A DNA stretch of 37,820 nt, from IMG/VR virus record IMGVR_UViG_3300037285_000140, positions 1 to 37,820 of that record; one strand, given 5' to 3'. This DNA comes from a virus. Made by a program: the position numbers and the translations under genes. Below the pieces are notes generated by a model, which saw only the letters and a list, made by a program, of their open reading frames with translations, did not search any database and had not been told where the DNA came from. Shown piece after piece: positions 29,504 to 36,672 of this stretch; within the stretch, counting starts at the first letter, position 1; every line of letters begins with the position of its first letter.

Positions 29504-30799
29504 ATGTCCGTTAAACAAACTGCATCCAACGCAAAAAAGAACTGGGCACCAAACCCGGATCTTACACCAGAAGAGCTTAAAGTTATGGGAGAAGATGTAA
29601 TGGATCGCATTATCATCGCCCGGCTTGGTCTCCTTCTGCGGCATCCGTTCTTTGGCAACATGGCAACTCGACTGCGCGTCGAAGCGGCTGATGACTGGTG
29701 CCCAACTGCTGCTACTGACGGACGCCACTTGTACTACAATACCCAGTTTTTTGCATCAATGACCAACAAAGAAATTGAGTTTGTTATTGCACACGAAGTT
29801 CTGCATTGTGTGTTTGATCACCTTGGACGACGCGAAGAACGCCACCCAAAATTGTACAATATTGCTGCTGACTATATTGTCAACAACTTACTTGTACGTG
29901 ATCGCATCGGACATAAGCCAAAGCTAATTGACTGTTTTCAAGACTTCAAGTACGACAAGCTGACTTCCGAGGAAGTGTATGATCTGTTGTTTGATGAAGC
30001 CGAAAAGAACGGCCAGAGTGCAATTGATGCGCTTGGTGAAATGCTCGACGAGCACCTCGACTGGGGTCCTAGTGAAGATGGCGAAGAAGGCGTCGGCGAA
30101 GGCAAAGACGGAAAAGGCAAAGGTCGGCCGCGTTACAACGACGACGAAATGCGTGCTATCAAAGACGAGATCAAAGAAGCTATGCTACAAGCGCATCAGG
30201 CTTCGGGCGCCGGTAACACACCAGGCGAGATCACTCGCATGATCAAGGAACTGACTGAGCCCAAAATGAACTGGCGTGAGCTGCTTCGTCAGCAGATTCA
30301 GAGCACTGTTCGCAGTGACTATTCATTTAGTCGCCCAAGTCGTAAAGGTCAGTCTACTGGCGCAATTCTTCCAGGTATGATGTTTGCAGAAACAATTGAC
30401 CTTTGCATATGTCTTGATATGTCAGGTTCGATTGGCGACGAGCAGGCACGCGATTTCTTAAGCGAGATCAAAGGTATTATGGAAGAATACCAAGACTACC
30501 AGATCAAGCTATGGTGCTTTGACACTAAAGTCTACAACGAGCAGGACTTTAGTGCAGATGGTGGCGATGATTTGATGGACTACAACATCATGGGCGGTGG
30601 CGGCACCGACTTTATGGTCAACTGGGATTACATGAAAGAGCACGGTATCGAGCCTAAGAAGTTTATCATGTTTACAGACGGGTATGCCTGGAACAGCTGG
30701 GGTGATGAGAATTACTGTGATACAATCTTTATTATTCACAGCCACCATGATAAGACAGTCGAAGGGCCGTTTGGTGTAACTGCACACTACGAGGCATAA
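29504..30799 (+). CDS. VWA-like protein with HExxH metallopeptidase-like domain
   Basis: 431 residues. The N-terminal domain carries HEVLH (H97, E98, H101), the zincin motif, within IEFVIAHEVLHCVFDH. A charged low-complexity linker (about 180-215) leads to a C-terminal VWA-like domain with LCICLDMSGSIGDEQ, whose DxSxS is the metal-ion-dependent adhesion site, and GGGGTDF. This matches the DUF2201-type partner of MoxR AAA+ ATPases. The pair probably remodels or cleaves a protein target, which is unknown. Confidence 0.82.
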   Translation: MSVKQTASNAKKNWAPNPDLTPEELKVMGEDVMDRIIIARLGLLLRHPFFGNMATRLRVEAADDWCPTAATDGRHLYYNTQFFASMTNKEIEFVIAHEVLHCVFDHLGRREERHPKLYNIAADYIVNNLLVRDRIGHKPKLIDCFQDFKYDKLTSEEVYDLLFDEAEKNGQSAIDALGEMLDEHLDWGPSEDGEEGVGEGKDGKGKGRPRYNDDEMRAIKDEIKEAMLQAHQASGAGNTPGEITRMIKELTEPKMNWRELLRQQIQSTVRSDYSFSRPSRKGQSTGAILPGMMFAETIDLCICLDMSGSIGDEQARDFLSEIKGIMEEYQDYQIKLWCFDTKVYNEQDFSADGGDDLMDYNIMGGGGTDFMVNWDYMKEHGIEPKKFIMFTDGYAWNSWGDENYCDTIFIIHSHHDKTVEGPFGVTAHYEA

Positions 30800-30800
30800 C

Positions 30801-31100
30801 ATGAACATGAAAAGCGTTAATCCACTTAACATTCATGAAGTAAGGAGGACATTATTTTGTCCTCCTTACTTCGAGAAAGCTCCGTTGCCGTGTGCAACCG
30901 GTGGGCCATCGACGCGAGGAAGCGGTGTTGTAAATAGACTAATTGTTAGTTGGGTAAATGATAATCTAACAGGTCGTTTCTATATTGGTTTATCTGTTGA
31001 TGTTACTAGCAAATTTCCTGTTCGTACAGAGACATATATTGCATTTGAAAATCCTAGCGAATTGACTATTTTTATGCTATCGTGTCCACATCTGAATTAA
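30801..31100 (+). CDS. Hypothetical protein, start region inside a long hairpin
   Basis: 99 residues from ATG 30801 (GAGG 9 bases ahead). The first 25 codons include a perfect 15-bp hairpin, so the N-terminal sequence may not be protein-constrained, but no in-frame downstream start is convincing. The body (VVNRLIVSWVNDNLTGRFYIG) is beta-rich. No domain recognised. Confidence 0.5.
   Translation: MNMKSVNPLNIHEVRRTLFCPPYFEKAPLPCATGGPSTRGSGVVNRLIVSWVNDNLTGRFYIGLSVDVTSKFPVRTETYIAFENPSELTIFMLSCPHLN
30837..30872 (+). repeat. Perfect 15-bp hairpin
   Basis: GAAGTAAGGAGGACA (30837-30851) and TGTCCTCCTTACTTC (30858-30872) pair fully around TTATTT. The left arm contains a consensus AAGGAGG Shine-Dalgarno sequence that would be buried. 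No U-tract follows. Confidence 0.85.
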
Positions 31101-31144
31101 TAATTAAAAAACAGAGATATATATTAAGGACAAAGGAGATAATA

Positions 31145-31450
31145 ATGTCTGCACAAGAAACTAAACAAGAAACTAAACAAGAAACTAATCAAGAAACTAA
31201 TCAAGCTAATCCAAATGATCTTACGATCCAGGATCTTGCAACAATGAAGGGCATCATCGAGCTTGCTAGCGAACGCAGCACATTTAAGCCCGGTGAGCTA
31301 GCAGCAGTCGGCAGTGTGTATAACAAGCTTGAATCATTTCTGAAAGCAGTTGAAGCCCAGCAAGCTGCTACCAAGGAGTCTGAAAACAAAGAAGACACAC
31401 TAGATGAAGCAGTTGCAGACTATGCGTCAACGAATGGAAAAACTAAATAA
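31145..31450 (+). CDS. Conserved phage protein with QETK/QETN repeats
   Basis: 101 residues from ATG 31145, with AAAGGAGAT ahead. The N-terminus has four 12-base repeats encoding (Q-E-T-K/N). The core (TMKGIIELASERSTFKPGELAAVG with YNKLESFL) is a pattern I associate with marine T4-like phages, adjacent to the same partner gene. Overlaps the next gene by one base. Confidence 0.7.
   Translation: MSAQETKQETKQETNQETNQANPNDLTIQDLATMKGIIELASERSTFKPGELAAVGSVYNKLESFLKAVEAQQAATKESENKEDTLDEAVADYASTNGKTK
31154..31201 (+). repeat. Four 12-base tandem repeats
   Basis: Two copies of CAAGAAACTAAA and two of CAAGAAACTAAT in a row, in frame, encoding QETK QETK QETN QETN. Confidence 0.85.
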
Positions 31451-32202
31451 TGACTAGCCTAAAACATATTGGAAGATTAAAAAATAACAAGCGCCGTGCA
31501 ATTATTGCATACAGAACTGTGCCAGATGCACCTACTTATGCATTAGTGGTGCTCACTGAATCACTCCCAGCAGACGAGCACGACACGTTAATGAGATTAG
31601 TTGAGTCTTCTACTGGACAACTTGCACACGAACTAGCAGATGCAATGTATCGTACAGTTATGCCCGATGGCAGAAACATGCTAGCAGCGTTGCACGCAAC
31701 TGGACAACTACGAAAAGTAGCCACCAACGAGATTGAGATGACGCCGGACACCCACACCAGCATCGGTCTTGATGAACTTAACGAAATTATTGCACAGCAA
31801 AAAGGTGTTGCAATCGAAGATCTTGCAATAAAGCCTATTATTAGCGAAGAAGTTAAACAGGCTGCCGAAAAGAAGAAACTGCAAGACGATGCTGACCTAG
31901 CTGCTATGCAGGCAACCAGCGACGACCCAATTGTACACGCAATGAATCTAGCTATAGGAGAAAAGAATCCTGGATTACTCGCTGAGGTTGATCCAGTTAA
32001 AATGGTCGAAGCGGCGCCAGAGGTGTCCAATGCCGAGCTAGCTGCACAACTACGTGACCATGCAGACCAAATGGTTAAGACTGCGGAAATGCTTAGAAAG
32101 CAGGCCGAAACTGTTTCACCTAATGTAATCAAAGCTGCACCAACAAAGCGTCGCGCGCCTGCAGTGAAGAAGCCAGTAGCCAAGAAAGCAACAAGTGCCT
32201 AA
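31450..32202 (+). CDS. Conserved T4-like marine-phage protein
   Basis: 250 residues. The N-terminal 115 residues (LKHIGRLKNNKRRAIIAYR, LPADEHDTLMRLVES, DGRNMLAALHATGQL) are of a conserved type with unknown function. The middle and C-terminal parts are Ala/Glu/Lys-rich helices, ending in a basic Pro/Lys/Ala tail that could contact nucleic acid. It overlaps the next gene. Confidence 0.7.
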   Translation: MTSLKHIGRLKNNKRRAIIAYRTVPDAPTYALVVLTESLPADEHDTLMRLVESSTGQLAHELADAMYRTVMPDGRNMLAALHATGQLRKVATNEIEMTPDTHTSIGLDELNEIIAQQKGVAIEDLAIKPIISEEVKQAAEKKKLQDDADLAAMQATSDDPIVHAMNLAIGEKNPGLLAEVDPVKMVEAAPEVSNAELAAQLRDHADQMVKTAEMLRKQAETVSPNVIKAAPTKRRAPAVKKPVAKKATSA

Positions 32203-32512
32203 AAAATCAAAAAAGGTGTCTATCAAAGGAGACGATTATTGGGATCCAATTTTTGACTCCATTGATATGCAATACCTTCCTCTTGAGTATCTAGACAAGA
32301 TTCTCCTTACGTTCGAAGATGGAACACAATGGGATATTGATCTTAAAGATAGTCGGCAGAAACAAACTGTTGACCAGATCGAAACCAGCCTTGATGAGTT
32401 GTTCGAGGAATACGATCCGTATATTGAAGAAATTGATTTTCGACTAGACATGGAACGTGTTAAAAAAGATCTGACAACAAGAGTTTTTAGATTCCTTAAA
32501 TTAAATAAATGA
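32195..32512 (+). CDS. Small acidic conserved protein
   Basis: 105 residues starting at GTG 32195, overlapping the upstream gene by 8 bases. IDMQYLPLEYLDKILLTFEDGTQWDIDL is of a conserved phage type. A basic N-terminus is followed by an acidic body. Confidence 0.6.
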   Translation: MPKKSKKVSIKGDDYWDPIFDSIDMQYLPLEYLDKILLTFEDGTQWDIDLKDSRQKQTVDQIETSLDELFEEYDPYIEEIDFRLDMERVKKDLTTRVFRFLKLNK

Positions 32513-32513
32513 T

Positions 32514-32565
32514 ATTTCTCCTAGAGTGATAAATATATGTAACTATAATATCACCTAGGAGAAAT
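32514..32565 (+). promoter_or_regulatory. RBS-masking hairpin with late promoter inside
   Basis: ATTTCTCCTAGAGTGATA (32514-32531) pairs with TATCACCTAGGAGAAAT (32549-32565), 17 base pairs with one bulged A. The right arm contains the AGGAG ribosome binding site of the tail-fibre gene. GATAAATA (32528-32535) spans the end of the left arm and the loop, so late transcripts starting near 32541 would lack the left arm. Confidence 0.8.
32528..32535 (+). promoter_or_regulatory. Candidate late promoter GATAAATA for the tail fibre
   Basis: Lies within the RBS-masking hairpin, 36 bases before the ATG at 32571. Confidence 0.65.
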
Positions 32566-32570
32566 ACAAC

Positions 32571-33392
32571 ATGTCATTGAGATTAAGACGCGGCGTCGAT
32601 GCCGAGAGAGCAGCAATTGTCTTTGATGAAGGCGAACTTGTTTATACAACAGACATCAAAGAACTTTATGCAGGTGATGGTGCTACTGCTGGAGGAATAC
32701 TTGTTTCTAGTGCGCAGATTCCCGGAGCATTGATTCAAAATCTAGACCTTGGTGAAAACGATATAGTAGGCACAGGAAATATTGACATTAGTGGTAATGT
32801 GACTGCTAACAGGCTTATAGGATCAGTATTAGGAGATCTATCAGGATCTGTATTTGCTGACGATTCAACATTGATTATTAATGGTCAAACATCCGTTATT
32901 ACAGGCGATCTTGTTGGAAGTGTTGTGTCCGATGATAATAATAATTTTCTTTATGCCGATACAAATAGTACACCATTAAATATTTTTAAATATAGCGGAA
33001 CGCTTACTAACCCTACTGATTCAGCAGACTTTGCAAAAATAGGCATAAGATTTGGATCATATAATACTGCTGCTGCTGGCTATGTTACCGAATCGTTGAT
33101 TTATTCGTATCATCAAACAGCAGGAGGAGGGTTAATAGCATTAGCGCCGGTGGCAGCAGATAACACAACATTTTTTGAGACTGCACTTGAATTAGATGGT
33201 AATGCACAAACTATGTCAGTTTCCGCCCCAAATGGAACTAGTTTTAATGGTGCTATTACTCCAGGTGTGTATGCAGATGACACTGCACGAGATACTGCGA
33301 TTACTACTCCGCTAGCAGGAATGATGGTATTTAACACTACTGGTACTAAGTTTCAAGGATACACCGGAGTAGCGTGGGTAAACTTAAACTAA
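32571..33392 (+). CDS. Tail-fibre-like protein
   Basis: 273 residues. The start SLRLRRGVDAERAAIVFDEGELVYTTDIKELYAGDGATAGG is given here as one continuous N-terminal domain in two overlapping motifs, LRLRRGVDAERAAIVFDEGE and YTTDIKELYAGDG, typical of short tail-fibre or tropism-determinant N-termini of marine phages. The middle is Gly/Asn/Ser-rich beta repeat. The end GMMVFNTTGTKFQGYTGVAW is a common fibre C-terminal element. Host binding is the likely role. Its late promoter and hairpin fit a virion protein. Confidence 0.8.
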   Translation: MSLRLRRGVDAERAAIVFDEGELVYTTDIKELYAGDGATAGGILVSSAQIPGALIQNLDLGENDIVGTGNIDISGNVTANRLIGSVLGDLSGSVFADDSTLIINGQTSVITGDLVGSVVSDDNNNFLYADTNSTPLNIFKYSGTLTNPTDSADFAKIGIRFGSYNTAAAGYVTESLIYSYHQTAGGGLIALAPVAADNTTFFETALELDGNAQTMSVSAPNGTSFNGAITPGVYADDTARDTAITTPLAGMMVFNTTGTKFQGYTGVAWVNLN

Positions 33393-33917
33393 TATTTCCC
33401 AAACATTTTGATTGGTATAGAATATATCGGCATTAGATTCTATTAATTTACATTGGCCTGCTGGGGCTAGTACCTTCGCAACAAAGTTATTCATTCGAAC
33501 ACTTCCAGGTTCAGCGGACACGTTAGTTGTAAAGATAAGTGCTTTTGCTCCCTGGCTTCTTGCATGAGCGACCTGGTATGGCAATATAAATCCCCAATTA
33601 AAGTCGTTTTTCATAATTCTAAAATTACCAGGAGCTCTGGCTCTGTATTCTTTTAACGTAGCAGTGCGTACCATAAGTCGCCAACAGTCTTTTTTATAAG
33701 TATCGTAGCTGTGACAGCCGCTTATACTTACTATTTTATTGTCTGTGTAGGTATACCACCAAGCCTCATTTCCCCAGAGGCCGATTTTCATTGCAGCAAC
33801 AGACTCGTTATTTTTCATACCTTGCGTCTTGCACTGATCAGCAAAGGTAAATAATGTGTCAGGAACACTATTTATGTTTAATTCTTTAATTTCAAAATCT
33901 GTAATACGTGATAACAT
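33384..33917 (-). CDS. Conserved protein, possible GNAT-like acyltransferase
   Basis: 177 residues on the minus strand, converging with and overlapping the tail-fibre stop by 9 bases. The layout (GNEAWWYTYTDNKIVSISGC, RLMVRTATLKEYR, FILPYQVAHARSQGAKALIFTTN) resembles a GNAT fold with its central strand pair and CoA-binding helix, but a clear R/QxxGxG/A loop is not seen. The ATG at 33917 lies 10 bases from the divergent start at 33928. Confidence 0.6.
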   Translation of the reverse strand: MLSRITDFEIKELNINSVPDTLFTFADQCKTQGMKNNESVAAMKIGLWGNEAWWYTYTDNKIVSISGCHSYDTYKKDCWRLMVRTATLKEYRARAPGNFRIMKNDFNWGFILPYQVAHARSQGAKALIFTTNVSAEPGSVRMNNFVAKVLAPAGQCKLIESNADIFYTNQNVWEILV

Positions 33918-33927
33918 ACTTATACTT

Positions 33928-34590
33928 ATGCCAAGTAAGACAGTACAGGACGACTTATTGATCTTGATAAGTCACGGTAGCGGCGGCGTGGGCGCAGCCG
34001 AATGGGGTGCCGCTAAGTTTTTTTTAAAAAACGGATATAAAGTAGGACTACTTGATTATTTTTCAAAATGGAATATAGATAAGCTTTTTTGGAGTTACCA
34101 AGATCATAACAGTGATGCGCACACTGTATCGTTTAATACAATACTTACTAATATTAATTTTCCAACAGAAAAAATTGTACATATAGGATTTAGTCTAGGC
34201 GGATACCTTGGACTAATAAATAGTAACAAGTTTTATAAAAACTTCTGCTTCTACCCTGGTATATTAGGATATCTCGGGCAGCAAAACTTTGATAATACTA
34301 CTGTTATTATTGCCGAAAATGATAATTGGTGTACATTTAACAACACGTTTAACAACACCTGGTTTGCCAAAGATTGCTATCATGGATTTATGATACCTAA
34401 TAAAAATAAGGATATACCTGTTGCAAAATATAACTTTCCTGCGTCAATGTCGCATGGCCAATATCTAAATTTAATGCCAAATCACACCTATTTAACAAGT
34501 ATGTACGGACATACTGAAGAAATAATTAGGTTGCAATCCAACGACAGATATAGTATAGTATACTTAAACAGGATACTAGAATCATTATGA
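33928..34590 (+). CDS. Alpha/beta hydrolase
   Basis: 220 residues from ATG 33928; longer frames would run into the divergent gene. ISHGSGGVGAAEW (14-26) forms the oxyanion loop, GFSLGGYLG carries nucleophile S89, and IIAENDNWC and SMSHGQY are candidate Asp and His positions. The form is like dienelactone-hydrolase-type esterases. It is coupled by ATGA to the ATP-grasp gene, so the two may process the same small molecule. Confidence 0.75.
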   Translation: MPSKTVQDDLLILISHGSGGVGAAEWGAAKFFLKNGYKVGLLDYFSKWNIDKLFWSYQDHNSDAHTVSFNTILTNINFPTEKIVHIGFSLGGYLGLINSNKFYKNFCFYPGILGYLGQQNFDNTTVIIAENDNWCTFNNTFNNTWFAKDCYHGFMIPNKNKDIPVAKYNFPASMSHGQYLNLMPNHTYLTSMYGHTEEIIRLQSNDRYSIVYLNRILESL

Positions 34591-35906
34591 ATATCATTAT
34601 TCTAACACACGAACGAAGTCTTAATAAAACAGAAGGGTTGTTAAATGCGCTAGACGGTTATAATGTACACTTGGTACTAGATACTTCATTGAGTGACGTT
34701 GATAGGCCGTACGTTAAACTTGCAAATAATATTATTGTATCAAAGGGGTTTGACATAATTGACATTGTTAGTAAGATACCAACATGTGACAAAATATGGT
34801 GCGCAAGCGAAAACTTGCTACCGGTACAAAGTCAACTCGAGAGTTACTACGGCATTAATAATATAACACCATTTGCCGCCGAGGTGTTAAGTAATAAGCA
34901 ACTGTTTGATGACTTTTGTAGATCGATAGGATTATCACAGTTTGTTCCTCAAAGCATTACTCCGACGTTCCACAGTCAATTAGATATTTTTAAAAATAGA
35001 GAAATATTTACCAAGCCGGATATTGGAACTGGTAGTAATGTATTCTTTCCAGGCGCTGATCAAAATGCTCCTGATATCGAATATCGTCGATGGAATAACA
35101 AGTATCATTTTCTGCAACATCTCAAGGACACTAGTTCACATAAAGACTTTTTTAAGTTTAATAAACACGGAATACACACTGCACGATTTAATTCCAAAGC
35201 TTGTAAAATTATGGTACAGGAATATCACTGGACCGAAGAGCCGTGCGTTAGTCCAATTGGCATAGTGAAAGACGGGATCGTTAACATACTATGCTACATA
35301 AAAGTAAGTAAGGTCAAGTACGGCGACAAGCTAGACGTAAATAAAAATCCAACCCAACTACATTCAAATAGTAAGAACAGCGATATTGCAAAAGATATTG
35401 CTGTGTGGAGTGTGTCTGCAGACGAAGTAGACCCAACTAAAGATCAAAAAATGAGATTCTTTTTACAAACCATTGTAGACAAATTACAGATTAAAGATTT
35501 ATTTTTTGCAGGGCCCGACTTTCATATTCATAGTAATAACTTAACAGCAATTGATTTTAATCCGCGGTCGGGGCAGTTTATGAATATTTTAGATAAAGCT
35601 AATGGATACACAATATTTTCGGCGTTGCTACAGGGTAAAGACGTAACTATTAAAAATAAATTATTATGGGGATGTGCAATGCTAGATTCGGGCACAATTA
35701 CTAATGTTAAAAACTTGGACGCAGTATCTCCGTTTTTTAATTATCAAAATACAGAAATTTCTGCTGGCACTGTTATTCCTAAGTTTCAAAACCTTCAAAA
35801 TAAAAAGTTTAATGTTAACTTAGACATTATAGGTAGCAACGAGCAAGAGCTGTTTGACCGATATAAAGGAGTCAACCAGCTCTTGCAAAGTTGCATTACT
35901 TACTAA
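34587..35906 (+). CDS. ATP-grasp superfamily enzyme
   Basis: 439 residues. An N-terminal pre-ATP domain is followed by SNKQLFDDFCRSIGL (start of the ATP-grasp fold), EIFTKPDIGTGSNVFF (ATP lysine and Gly-rich loop), MVQEYHW (hinge) and AIDFNPRSGQF (metal-binding Asp/Asn). Such enzymes join a carboxylate to an amine or thiol through an acyl phosphate. Substrates are unknown. It is coupled to an alpha/beta hydrolase gene. It ends 11 bases inside the convergent tctC-like gene. Confidence 0.78.
   Translation: MNIIILTHERSLNKTEGLLNALDGYNVHLVLDTSLSDVDRPYVKLANNIIVSKGFDIIDIVSKIPTCDKIWCASENLLPVQSQLESYYGINNITPFAAEVLSNKQLFDDFCRSIGLSQFVPQSITPTFHSQLDIFKNREIFTKPDIGTGSNVFFPGADQNAPDIEYRRWNNKYHFLQHLKDTSSHKDFFKFNKHGIHTARFNSKACKIMVQEYHWTEEPCVSPIGIVKDGIVNILCYIKVSKVKYGDKLDVNKNPTQLHSNSKNSDIAKDIAVWSVSADEVDPTKDQKMRFFLQTIVDKLQIKDLFFAGPDFHIHSNNLTAIDFNPRSGQFMNILDKANGYTIFSALLQGKDVTIKNKLLWGCAMLDSGTITNVKNLDAVSPFFNYQNTEISAGTVIPKFQNLQNKKFNVNLDIIGSNEQELFDRYKGVNQLLQSCITY
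35844..35885. repeat. Near-perfect 15-bp inverted repeat at a convergent gene junction
   Basis: CAAGAGCTGTTTGAC (35844-35858) and GTCAACCAGCTCTTG (35871-35885) pair at 14 of 15 positions around a 12-base loop. It lies at the 3' end of the ATP-grasp gene beside the convergent tctC end and could act as a two-way terminator, though no U-tract follows. Confidence 0.5.
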
Positions 35907-36663
35907 AGTTTAATACAGCTTCATTAAAAATTGCAAGGTTGTCTTCGGTTCCTCCGACATAAGTTGTTGATCCCTTAAACATGTCTAACCACTCAACGCT
36001 TTTACTTAATGTAGCTGTTGTGGCACGTAGCTGTGCCGTGATAGATACGTCTGTATTTACAGTTGTAATTACATCAACAAAGCGGAAACCTAGGTCGCCG
36101 GCACTGCTAAACGCAATACATCTTGTTGAACTGTCTTCTTGAATTACAGCCTGACGTGATGTGATAGTAAACACTGTATCTGCATCGCCTGCAATATAAC
36201 CTGTTGTTGTGCTGCCGCTGCCGTCAAATGGTACAACTACAAAGTCAATGTTGTGTGCTGAACCAAGGTCTGCCAAAAAGTTAGCAACTGGTTCGCTGCC
36301 CCATGTAGCTAATTTGACTTGTTGACCTGACATATCAGATAGCGAAGTAAACGTTCTGCTACACATCATTGTTTCGTATGTCATCAATGCAACTAAGTTC
36401 TCTGCATCAATTAATGGACTTTGTAAGTTTGTATCTCCAGGCCATTCACTGCTCCACATAGTAAGAATGTTGTCTCCTTGCATATACGAAAATGCGGTTA
36501 CTGGATTATTAGCTTGTACAAATGTATGATCAATAGTTTCGCCGATTGTTGATAGTACTTGTCTAAACGCTCCAGCTTCGCTGCCAGGGTTAACGATCTG
36601 CATTTCTGCAGTAGCAGTTGTTGCTATTAAAATTGCTGCTACTGTTGTAATTAAAGTCTTCAT
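35896..36663 (-). CDS. tctC: TctC/Bug-like periplasmic solute-binding protein
   Basis: 255 residues. A signal peptide (MKTLITTVAAILIATTATA, cleavage before EMQIV) marks export. The body has the TctC pattern: a start strand MQIVNPGSEAGA, SLSDMSGQQVKLATWGSEP, VPFDGSGSTTTGYIAGDADTVFT. It is about 65 residues shorter than usual TctC proteins. It would capture a carboxylate for the TctA-like permease encoded 9 bases upstream in the same operon. The minus-strand ribosome binding site TAGGAG is strong. Confidence 0.75.
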   Translation of the reverse strand: MKTLITTVAAILIATTATAEMQIVNPGSEAGAFRQVLSTIGETIDHTFVQANNPVTAFSYMQGDNILTMWSSEWPGDTNLQSPLIDAENLVALMTYETMMCSRTFTSLSDMSGQQVKLATWGSEPVANFLADLGSAHNIDFVVVPFDGSGSTTTGYIAGDADTVFTITSRQAVIQEDSSTRCIAFSSAGDLGFRFVDVITTVNTDVSITAQLRATTATLSKSVEWLDMFKGSTTYVGGTEDNLAIFNEAVLNFSK

Positions 36664-36672
36664 GTTGTTCTC

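Noticed and set aside
31536-32183. A 215-codon open frame on the minus strand opposite the gene at 31450.
   Set aside because: Its composition (Ser, Ala, Cys runs) is the mirror of the Ala/Glu/Lys-rich + strand gene, it has no ribosome binding site, and it breaks the surrounding operon.
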